Shown: positions 40,722 through 48,471 of the stretch, one piece after another
How the letters are laid out: each line of letters begins with the position of its first letter
Numbering within the stretch: position 1 is the stretch's first letter
Origin: Nostoc sp. CHAB 5824
GTDB lineage: Bacteria > Cyanobacteriota > Cyanobacteriia > Cyanobacteriales > Nostocaceae
NCBI RefSeq assembly: GCF_020829665.1
Contig: NZ_JAIVFT010000004.1
Span: 1 to 64,000, forward strand
Direction: 5' to 3'
Length of the DNA stretch: 64,000 nucleotides
Position numbers and translations under genes: made by a program
Notes under the pieces: generated by a model
The model's input: only the letters and a program-made list of their open reading frames with translations
What the model was told of the DNA's origin: nothing
Databases searched by the model: none

Positions 40722-41726
40722 TCAAAAATTAAACATATTTAAAAGGCGATACCCACGAGTATATAGCGGAACTGGAGCGCCAGAATTCTGTTTTTTCCTT
40801 GCCTGCTCAATAGTTTCATCAAATAGAATTAGCGTTTCTTTTCCAATCTTCAGCCAGTCTTCATAAGGCACACTCATATCTTCTTCAACACCACCAATAT
40901 TAGGTGCTACCATTGCCCGGTAAGCTTCATTGAATTTTCTACGAAACCGGAAATCTACTGAAATTCTCAGACCTTCAGTTTTCCTTCTTACTGTTTGATG
41001 CAATCCACGGGCATCATTAAAGTACATCGTGCCGTGTTGTAGTTGTGCTTCCGTGTAGGAGACAACCATTGGAATATCCCGACCTTCATCAAAATCTGAC
41101 ATCACCTGCATAGACTGTAGTTCCATTTCGCGGGGCATTTCACCCGCTTCGATAGTTATATTATCGATGTCGCCAAATAGTGGCAGAACCACTACAGTCG
41201 CATCAGCAGCAACACCTGCCCAGACATCACTATGGCACTTTGAGCTAGCGAAGGGTAAACCCAACTTCTTGGCGTCAGTTTTACCGTAGACCATGCGGAG
41301 ATTTACTGGTAAATCCACTGCATCAATTAGGTCATTTGCTCCTAGTTGGTAGAAAGCCTCTGCGACGCTCTTTTGAAAAAGGTTAAATGCTAGAGTGTGT
41401 TCTCGCTTGGGCATCAAAAGACCAGTACCAGTGTAGTTCGGCAAAGTATTTCTTGCTTCTAGTAGTCGTTCAAGCATTTCAGCTTCCGAAAGAATCATGG
41501 GACTATTCAGACATGCTGAAATATAACCCGCAGCAGCAATTCGGATCTGCTGGAATAACTCAGGCTTTAATGTGTGTTCAAACAGTAGTCGGTACTGTCG
41601 CTTTGTAGCAATTTTATTCGCAAGCTCATCAAAGAGTTGATCGCCAAGCTGAGAAAATGCGATCGCACGCTCATATTGTAAGCGATCGCATACTGGTGAT
41701 TCTGTTAATAGTTCTTCTAACATCAT
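40722..41726 (-). CDS. putative 2-oxoglutarate/Fe(II)-dependent oxygenase-like protein
   Basis: A 334-residue protein from ATG 41726 (an in-frame TTG lies at 41735 and a second ATG at 41723). I do not recognise a named family. The order KCHSDVW (His165, Asp167), a beta-rich middle, then GLHQTVRRKTEGLRISVDFRF (His243, Arg254) reproduces the HxD...H...R iron and 2-oxoglutarate ligand pattern of the double-stranded beta-helix dioxygenases. The N-terminal 110 residues are helical. There is no signal peptide. It is divergent from a methyltransferase and an HDO gene 507 bp away, and the three may form one pathway. Confidence 0.65.
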   Translation of the reverse strand: MMLEELLTESPVCDRLQYERAIAFSQLGDQLFDELANKIATKRQYRLLFEHTLKPELFQQIRIAAAGYISACLNSPMILSEAEMLERLLEARNTLPNYTGTGLLMPKREHTLAFNLFQKSVAEAFYQLGANDLIDAVDLPVNLRMVYGKTDAKKLGLPFASSKCHSDVWAGVAADATVVVLPLFGDIDNITIEAGEMPREMELQSMQVMSDFDEGRDIPMVVSYTEAQLQHGTMYFNDARGLHQTVRRKTEGLRISVDFRFRRKFNEAYRAMVAPNIGGVEEDMSVPYEDWLKIGKETLILFDETIEQARKKQNSGAPVPLYTRGYRLLNMFNF

Positions 41727-42232
41727 TTTTTCCAACGTTATTCTAAATTGGCTAAATAACTCATGTATCGAAAGCCATTTTGCTTTTAAAATGAATCTGG
41801 CTATTACAAATTAACAATATTCCTCTATTAACACTTCGTAAAATCTACTGTTTTATTTCTCTTACTTATATTTATTAAATAGCTTAAAATTAAGTTGTTT
41901 AATAAAGGATAGATGAAGTTGAAGGTTATAAACAAAATTAGCTAGTTATACGTGAATTAGCTATTAACTAAGTAACATTTAAAATTTATGAAGCTAAATA
42001 TAATTTATCTGCATCTATTTGAAGAAACCAACAAGATAATGATTTTTGGTTGGTTACATTTTTGAAAAAGATAGGTTTTAAATACAAAATAGACAAGCAA
42101 AGGAAAATCGGTAAAATCAACATTAACAGTAAAATATATTAATTGTTAAAACATATATATCCAGTATTTCAGTTTTATCTGACTTAAATTGAGCAAGACA
42201 AACATAACTCAAATATAAATAAATACTTAAAA
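41727..42232. other. 506-bp very AT-rich divergent promoter region
   Basis: Lies between the putative oxygenase and the methyltransferase/HDO pair. There are no open frames with coding pattern and no clear inverted repeat. The composition is far more A/T-rich than its neighbours, and short A-tracts are frequent. Promoters for both directions must lie here. Such AT-rich divergent regions often accompany acquired accessory genes. Confidence 0.45.
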
Positions 42233-43003
42233 ATGTCAAATGTGAATCACAAAAACTCAACTCAAAACTTATATAATCACACAGCATCAAAGTGGATTAG
42301 AGGAGAACCTACTTCCCTATCAGACTTTACAGCACGCCCTTTTGTACTAAAGCTTTGTGAGCCTATTGCTGGGGTACGAGTACTCGATATAGGTTGTGGT
42401 GAAGGTTATTGCAGTCGAGAATTACGTCGGCGTGGCGCTGCACAAGTGCATGGAATAGACCTTTCCGAAGGAATGATTGCAGCAGCAAACTTGCAAGAAG
42501 TAGAAAATGCGTTGGGTATTAGCTATGAAGTAGGATGTGCTACCAATCTCAAGCAGTTTGATGCTGGCGAAATTGACTTAGTTGTTGCAGTGTTTCTATT
42601 TAACTATTTGACAATTGCTCAGACCCAGGAATGCATGGCAGAAGTTGCACGCATTCTTCGTCCGGGCGGCCGATTTGTATTCAGCGTCCCCCATCCATCT
42701 TTCCCATATATGCGGGAGGCAGCATATCCATTTTATTTTCAAGTTGAGGGTGCAGGCTACTTTAGCAAGCGAGATCAGCAATTTCCTGGTCGTATTTGGA
42801 AACGAGACGGCTCTTGGCTAAATGTGCAATTGATTCACAAAACTCTTGAAGATTACTTTAATGCTCTTAAAATTGCTGGCTTCAATACGATGCCAATTTT
42901 ACAGGAATTGCGTGTGACTCCAGAACATATCGCAATAGATGAATCATTTTTTAGTCCCTTACTTGACCAACCCCTCCATCTAGCCCTACAAATATCACGA
43001 TGA
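42233..43003 (+). CDS. class I SAM-dependent methyltransferase
   Basis: 256-residue methyltransferase with motif I VLDIGCGEGYCSREL (residues about 50-64) and motif II VHGIDLSEGMI. The motif IV region is DLVVAVFLFNYLT, and RILRPGGRFVFSVPHPSF gives the post-motif strand with a PHP substrate-side loop. The N-terminal segment (LYNHTASKWIRGEP) resembles small-molecule methyltransferases. The stop overlaps the next ATG (ATGA), so it is translationally coupled to the HDO gene, implying a shared pathway. The substrate is unknown. Confidence 0.88.
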   Translation: MSNVNHKNSTQNLYNHTASKWIRGEPTSLSDFTARPFVLKLCEPIAGVRVLDIGCGEGYCSRELRRRGAAQVHGIDLSEGMIAAANLQEVENALGISYEVGCATNLKQFDAGEIDLVVAVFLFNYLTIAQTQECMAEVARILRPGGRFVFSVPHPSFPYMREAAYPFYFQVEGAGYFSKRDQQFPGRIWKRDGSWLNVQLIHKTLEDYFNALKIAGFNTMPILQELRVTPEHIAIDESFFSPLLDQPLHLALQISR

Positions 43004-43734
43004 CACAGACATCTTCTTTAGTGAGAAATTCCTTCCGTGAAATAACGGTTAATCATCCTCTATGGAATCATGAGTTTCTAATCCGCTGTCGGACTGGAAA
43101 TTTATTTTTACCAGATGTACAGGTACTAGCTGTCCAGATGTACAAATTCTCCAAAGAATTTAATCGTATTTTGGCTAGTATTTTGTCTTGCTGCCAAGAT
43201 GAAAGTAGCCAGTTAGTCATCTTGGAAAACCTATTTGACGAGATGGGGCAGGGAGATATAACTCAGTCCCACCCAGAATTGTTTCGTCAATTTACCCGCG
43301 CACTTGGTATCGATGATGAAACTCTGACAGCACTACCCACTGCACCTGAAACTCGTGTCCTTATTGAAACCTACTTGCAAATGCCACATAAGTACGGCTA
43401 TTTAGCTGCACTGGGTGCCGTCTGTTATGCTTCCGAAGGGATTGTTAGTTCACTGTACACGCAACTATACAAAGGAATTGTCGGTGCTGCTCCTTTACCC
43501 AAAGAATCGCTGATCTTTTTTGAAATCCATATTGATGTGGATGATAGTCATGCAGCCAAGCTAGCAGCAGTGATTGAACCTCGAATCAGCATGAATGAAG
43601 ACGATATCAAGATCAAGCTGGCTATTGCAGAAGCTATGGATGCCCGTGTCCAATTTTTTAACGGAATTCAGCGTCAAATCTCTAAATATAGCTTGTATCC
43701 TGAATCATGGCTGATTTTTGATACATCGCTGTAG
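43000..43734 (+). CDS. haem-oxygenase-like di-iron oxidase (HDO; PqqC/CADD-like)
   Basis: 244-residue all-helical protein of the TenA/PqqC/CADD superfamily. It carries a complete candidate set of six di-iron ligands: Glu81, His91, Glu146 (CYASEG), His177, Asp181 and His184 (EIHIDVDDSHAAKL). The H-x3-D-x2-H spacing is that of CADD-type HDOs, which catalyse oxidative reactions on amino acids or fatty acids, while TenA-type thiaminases lack it. It overlaps the methyltransferase by 4 bp. A role in p-aminobenzoate-like or specialised metabolite synthesis is possible; the substrate cannot be read from sequence. Confidence 0.8.
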   Translation: MTQTSSLVRNSFREITVNHPLWNHEFLIRCRTGNLFLPDVQVLAVQMYKFSKEFNRILASILSCCQDESSQLVILENLFDEMGQGDITQSHPELFRQFTRALGIDDETLTALPTAPETRVLIETYLQMPHKYGYLAALGAVCYASEGIVSSLYTQLYKGIVGAAPLPKESLIFFEIHIDVDDSHAAKLAAVIEPRISMNEDDIKIKLAIAEAMDARVQFFNGIQRQISKYSLYPESWLIFDTSL

Positions 43735-44062
43735 TAGTCTGTTAAGTTTAAATTGATGGGTAAGCAAGTTTGTTTGTAGTGAAGACTTTAGTTATTTTTT
43801 TTAAGCAATAAAGTGCTTACTACAAATCCTCAAAACTAGCTGGGTAAAAGGAATAAGTGAAAATACGGTTGTAATAATGAGGATTTGTAGCATTAAAATG
43901 CAAATAGTTTTCCCTATTTTTTTGGTTTTTAAAGCCGTCATAAAACATTTCAGGGTTTGATTATAGAAAATTTTGTTATTTAAATAACCCTTTTAAGAAA
44001 TTAGTTGTCGAGTCTTGGGCAAATTCACAAAGCAAAATTAGGTGCAACAAGAGGAGGCTTCC
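43735..44062. other. 328-bp intergenic region before the H-NOX gene
   Basis: A/T-rich spacer with poly-T runs (43795-43801 and 43914-43922) and no gene-like frame. GAGGAGG at 44051-44057 is a strong ribosome site that fixes the H-NOX start at ATG 44063 rather than the GTG at 44042. Confidence 0.55.
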
Positions 44063-44614
44063 ATGTACGGATTAGTGAACAAGGCGATTCAAGACATGGT
44101 GTGCAGTCGCTTTGGCGAACATATTTGGAAAGAAATTAAGCATACAGCAGACGTGGATGTAGATGTTTTCCTCAGTATGGAAGGCTATCCCGATGACATG
44201 ACCCACAAGCTAGTAAAAGCTGCTAGTGTCGTTCTAAGTTTATCCCCCAAACAGATTATGCAGGCCTTTGGAGAATTCTGGGTTCAGTACACAGCTCAAG
44301 AAGGCTATGGCGAAATGATGGATATGAGTGGAGATACACTACCTGAGTTTTTAGAAAACCTCGACAATCTTCATGCTCGTGTGGGAGTTAGTTTTCCCCA
44401 ACTCCAGCCCCCATCATTTGAATGTACTGATATGGAGGTTAATTCTCTGAGCTTACATTATCGCTCTGATAGAGAAGGACTAACGCCAATGATTCTTGGA
44501 CTAGTCAAGGGATTGGGAACCAGGTTTGATACAGAAGTTCATATTACCCAAACCCAAAATCGAAATGATGGTGCTGAACATGATGAATTTTTAGTGATTT
44601 ATAAACCAAATTGA
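44063..44614 (+). CDS. H-NOX haem-based nitric oxide/gas sensor
   Basis: 183-residue stand-alone haem-nitric-oxide/oxygen-binding domain. The proximal His104 is in NLDNLHARVG, and the haem-propionate motif Y-x-S-x-R is present as YRSDR (133-137). The fold pattern from MYGLVNKAIQDMVCSRFG to the C-terminal FLVIYKPN is complete. Trp73 in the distal-side helix (EFWVQY) corresponds to the tryptophan noted in Nostoc H-NOX. It should bind NO and CO rather than O2, because no distal Tyr is apparent. A histidine kinase gene begins 10 bp downstream. Confidence 0.95.
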   Translation: MYGLVNKAIQDMVCSRFGEHIWKEIKHTADVDVDVFLSMEGYPDDMTHKLVKAASVVLSLSPKQIMQAFGEFWVQYTAQEGYGEMMDMSGDTLPEFLENLDNLHARVGVSFPQLQPPSFECTDMEVNSLSLHYRSDREGLTPMILGLVKGLGTRFDTEVHITQTQNRNDGAEHDEFLVIYKPN

Positions 44615-44624
44615 GCGCAGTAGC

Positions 44625-46112
44625 ATGGCTCCTCCTCACCTTACGCTTTCGCCAGAGTTGCTGGCGAAGGCTTTTCCCTTCCATTTTGCCTTTAGCCGTA
44701 ATCGAGAAATTGTCCAAGCTGGTGATGTTTTAGGGCGCATTAGTCCTGAACCACTAGTTGGTAAATTGATTGAGCAGCATTTCCAGATTAATCGTCCAAA
44801 AATTTTGGTCGATTTTGATGCTATTAGCAAACAGTCTCGTGCCTTGTTCATATTAGAGTTTCTCCACAATGGAATGCAGCTCAAGGGTCAGATGATGTAT
44901 CAACCAGAACAGGAGGTGATATTTTTTTTAGGTTCTCCTTGGATTACAGATACAACTAGCTTGGCTCCTCTGGGTATCAAACTCAAAGACTTTGCGATTC
45001 ACGACCCAATTGTCGATTTCCTGTTTCTATTGCAAGCTCAGAATACTGCCTTGGCTGATGCGAAAAAGTTAACAAGTGAACTGAAACAGCAAAGGGCTCA
45101 ACTACGGAGTGCACTACAAATAAAGGAGAATTTAGCGGAAATTGCTGAGGCTCAGGCTAAAAAACTGGAAAAATCCCTCCGGGAACTACAGCAAACTCAA
45201 GCCCAATTAGTTCAGGCTGAGAAAATGTCCAGTTTGGGACAGTTAGTTGCGGGAGTTGCTCACGAAATTAATAACCCTGTTAACTTTATTTACGGAAATT
45301 TGAAATATGCAAAAGATTATATGCAGTGTTTGCTAAAGCTTGTGCATCTTTACCAGCAATTTTATGCCAGCCCTGTATCAAAAATTCAAGAATACACTAA
45401 GGAAATTGAGTTAGATTTTTTACTAGATGATTTTCCCAAAATTCTAACTTCGATGGAAGTAGGAGCTGAACGAATTTCGGAAATTGTGTTGTCCCTGCGG
45501 AACTTCTCTCGTCTTGATGAAGCTGAGATGAAAAAGGTTGATATTCATCAAGGACTGGATAGTACTTTGCTGATTTTACAGAATCGGTTAAAAAATAGCG
45601 TTGATAATCCCGGTATCAAAGTCGTTAAAAATTATGGAAATTTGCCTTTAGTAGATTGTTATGCTGGTCAACTAAATCAAGTGTTCATGAATATTATCAG
45701 TAATGCAATCGATGCGCTCGAAAACTATAACAGTAAACGCGCGATCGCAGAAATTCACGCTAATCCTAATAAAATTACAATTACTACGCAAGCCATCGAA
45801 ACGAAGTGTGTTATCCGAATTGCTGATAATGGTTCAGGAATGACAGAAGCAGTTAAGGAACGACTGTTTGATCCATTTTTCACAACTAAGCCTATAGGTA
45901 AGGGTACAGGATTAGGTTTATCAATTAGCTATCAAATTGTAGTTGAAAAACATGGGGGAATACTAAGATGTCTATCAGAACCTGGGCAAGGAACTGAGTT
46001 CTGGATTGAAATTCCCCTATCTATAGACAGACAAGTAGTTGATTGCGTTAAATCCTTGAGTTTTATAAATTGTCAAAATTCAGCAATGCTTGCAGTAGGC
46101 GAGCGGGACTAA
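44625..46112 (+). CDS. H-NOX-associated (HNOBA) sensor histidine kinase
   Basis: 495-residue kinase. Residues about 5-145 are an HNOBA domain (LLAKAFPFHFAFSRNREIVQ), which is the partner domain for H-NOX. A coiled coil follows (about 150-200), then a HisKA region with the phospho-acceptor His213 in GVAHEINNPVNFIYGN. The ATPase domain has the N box NAIDALENY, G1 DNGSGM and G2 GKGTGLGLS. It lacks membrane helices, so with H-NOX it forms a soluble NO-responsive two-component input. No response regulator is encoded nearby, so the output is elsewhere. Confidence 0.94.
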   Translation: MAPPHLTLSPELLAKAFPFHFAFSRNREIVQAGDVLGRISPEPLVGKLIEQHFQINRPKILVDFDAISKQSRALFILEFLHNGMQLKGQMMYQPEQEVIFFLGSPWITDTTSLAPLGIKLKDFAIHDPIVDFLFLLQAQNTALADAKKLTSELKQQRAQLRSALQIKENLAEIAEAQAKKLEKSLRELQQTQAQLVQAEKMSSLGQLVAGVAHEINNPVNFIYGNLKYAKDYMQCLLKLVHLYQQFYASPVSKIQEYTKEIELDFLLDDFPKILTSMEVGAERISEIVLSLRNFSRLDEAEMKKVDIHQGLDSTLLILQNRLKNSVDNPGIKVVKNYGNLPLVDCYAGQLNQVFMNIISNAIDALENYNSKRAIAEIHANPNKITITTQAIETKCVIRIADNGSGMTEAVKERLFDPFFTTKPIGKGTGLGLSISYQIVVEKHGGILRCLSEPGQGTEFWIEIPLSIDRQVVDCVKSLSFINCQNSAMLAVGERD

Positions 46113-46387
46113 CAACTTTCTTATTTTGACTCTCCGAACTTCTAATCTAAAGAAGCCTTAGATTTAGGAGAAGTCTGAATTCTAAATTATTCATTAAATT
46201 ACTGCATTTGATGTATAAAATAATGCTCTTTAATTTTAGATGCAGCGATCGCAAATATTGAACTAGCGGTGTATTAAAGTTGACAACTCTAAGATTTATG
46301 GTTGTAAAGCCTACTTATGAGTTATAAGTTATGATTTATGAGTTTTATTTCTAACTCCTAATTCCTAACTTTTTACCTGTACTGCTC

Positions 46388-47590
46388 GTGAATCTACGCC
46401 GCCTGATTCCAATTTTTGATAGTTCAGTCTCCAACTGGGCATTAGAAGCGCGGCTGTTGCGCTGGTTAACGTTGATTTGGCTGTTCGTCGGCTTGATCAT
46501 GCTATTTTCAGCATCCTATCCTGTCGCTGATGCCCGTCATGATGATGGGCTGTACTACTTTAAGCGTCAACTGCTTTGGGTTTTAGTTTCCTTAATCGGA
46601 TTCAATATTATTGTTAATTTGCCGTTGCAGAAAATTTTGGGACTATCCCATTGGTTTTTATTACTGTTTTTGACGTTAATTTTTATTACACTGATCCCAG
46701 GATTGGGAAAGAAGGCTTTTGACGCAGCGCGTTGGATAGCCATCGGGCCAATTCCGATTCAACCCTCAGAATTAATTAAACCCTTTTTAGTGCTGCAAAG
46801 TGCGCGGCTTTTTGGTCAGTGGGAACGAATCAGTTGGCGGGTTCGCTTGGCTTGGTTGGGTATTTTCGGTTTGGTACTTTTAGGAATTATTGCCCAGCCT
46901 AACTTGAGTACAACAGCACTTTGCGGTATGACTATTTGGCTAATTGCTCTAGCAGCTGGCTTACCTTATAAGTACTTAGGAGGGACAGCAATTGGTGGAG
47001 TGATGTTGGCACTACTTAGTATTAGTATTAAAGAGTATCAGCGTAAGCGGGTGATGTCATTCCTTAATCCGTGGGCGGATGCTACAGGAGATGGCTATCA
47101 GTTGGTGCAAAGTCTACTAGCCGTAGGTTCTGGTAGAACTTGGGGTTCTGGATTTGGGCTTTCTCAACAAAAGCTATTTTATTTGCCAATTCAGGATACC
47201 GATTTTATTTTTGCGGTATTCGCCGAAGAGTTTGGATTTGTCGGCAGTATGGTATTGTTGGCACTTTTAGCTACATTCGCCACTCTTGGATTAATCGTGG
47301 CGTTGAAGGCTAAAAACACAGTACATCGATTGGTAGCGATCGGCGTGACAACTTTGATGGTAGGACAATCATTGCTCCATATTGGTGTTGCTACAGGTTC
47401 TTTACCGACTACGGGCTTACCTTTGCCTATGTTTAGTTATGGTGGTAATTCCATGATTGCTAGCTTAATAGCTGCTGGGTTGCTAATTCGGGTAGCACGC
47501 GAGAGTAGTGAAGCTGAGGTAGTACCATTGCGAAAACCCGTGTTTGAAAATGGGCGCAGACGTCGAGCTTTTCAAAAAAATAGGAATTGA
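46388..47590 (+). CDS. ftsW: FtsW/RodA/SpoVE family peptidoglycan polymerase
   Basis: SEDS-family glycosyltransferase that polymerises lipid II. The 400-residue protein starts at GTG 46388 and has about ten membrane helices. Family signatures are GARWIAIGPIPIQPSELIKP-like (here AARWIAIG...QPSELIKP, about residues 117-135), NPWADATGDGYQLVQSLLAVG and TGLPLPMFSYGGNSMI near residue 340. The TGLPLPMFSYGG ending fits FtsW somewhat better than RodA. There is no cognate PBP gene nearby, so the division role is inferred. Confidence 0.88.
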   Translation: MNLRRLIPIFDSSVSNWALEARLLRWLTLIWLFVGLIMLFSASYPVADARHDDGLYYFKRQLLWVLVSLIGFNIIVNLPLQKILGLSHWFLLLFLTLIFITLIPGLGKKAFDAARWIAIGPIPIQPSELIKPFLVLQSARLFGQWERISWRVRLAWLGIFGLVLLGIIAQPNLSTTALCGMTIWLIALAAGLPYKYLGGTAIGGVMLALLSISIKEYQRKRVMSFLNPWADATGDGYQLVQSLLAVGSGRTWGSGFGLSQQKLFYLPIQDTDFIFAVFAEEFGFVGSMVLLALLATFATLGLIVALKAKNTVHRLVAIGVTTLMVGQSLLHIGVATGSLPTTGLPLPMFSYGGNSMIASLIAAGLLIRVARESSEAEVVPLRKPVFENGRRRRAFQKNRN

Positions 47591-47625
47591 GCTAGCAAAA
47601 GCTCTTTGCAGGAATTGAATAGATT

Positions 47626-48471
47626 ATGAAAGACCTAAAACAAACAATAATCAGCTACTCCAGCACAGAACTCGAACAGCGCAAGAGTTGGTATTCTCCA
47701 GCAGCACAAGCTTATAATAAGGCGAGACCTCGCTATCCTGAGGATTTGATTGAGCAAGTTGTGGAAGTTGCTCAACTCTCCACTGACTCAAAAATTCTGG
47801 AAGTGGGATGTGGCCCTGGAACTGCAACTGTAGCGATTGCTCAATTAGGTTGCTCAATGATCTGCTTAGAACCGAATCCAGATTTTTTCCAGTTAGCTCA
47901 ACAGAATTGTCAACCGTATTCCAATGTAGAAATTCAGAACACATCTTTTGAAGAGTGGGAACTAAAAGCACTTGAATTTGATGCCGTTTTAGCAGCGACT
48001 TCTTTTCATTGGATTTCACCAGAAGTAGGCTATCCAAAAGCAGCAAATGCGCTACAAGAGAATGGCTACCTGATTTTATTGTGGAATAAGGAACTTCAAC
48101 CCAGCTACGACGTGTATCAAAGTTTATCGCAAGTTTATCAACTACATACTCCATCTCTTGACCGATATGAAGACCAAGAAACACAAGAATATATCTTGAG
48201 ACAATTAGGAAATATGGTCACTGATTCGGGGAAATTCAAAGACTTGATATCCGGACAAGTTATATCAAAAGTAACTTATACTGCCGATGAATACTTAACA
48301 CTTTTGAATACTTACTCGCCATACATAAAACTAGATCCACATAACAAAGAGTCTTTATTTTCAGCATTGAGGCATCGCATAGAAGATGATTTTGGAGGCA
48401 GTCTGCAACTTTCATATATCTCTGCTTTTCACATCGCCCAAAAAGTTATCTCAGAGGGAAGGGAGTTTTAA
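47626..48471 (+). CDS. class I SAM-dependent methyltransferase
   Basis: 281-residue methyltransferase with motif I ILEVGCGPGTATVAIAQLG (about 56-74) and motif II MICLEPNP. The SFHWISPEVGYPKAANAL region and GYLILLWNK follow. The helical C-terminal part resembles the UbiE/TAM-like small-molecule methyltransferases. It follows ftsW by 35 bp and may be co-transcribed. Its 3' end overlaps the convergent gene at 48446 by 26 bp. Confidence 0.88.
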   Translation: MKDLKQTIISYSSTELEQRKSWYSPAAQAYNKARPRYPEDLIEQVVEVAQLSTDSKILEVGCGPGTATVAIAQLGCSMICLEPNPDFFQLAQQNCQPYSNVEIQNTSFEEWELKALEFDAVLAATSFHWISPEVGYPKAANALQENGYLILLWNKELQPSYDVYQSLSQVYQLHTPSLDRYEDQETQEYILRQLGNMVTDSGKFKDLISGQVISKVTYTADEYLTLLNTYSPYIKLDPHNKESLFSALRHRIEDDFGGSLQLSYISAFHIAQKVISEGREF

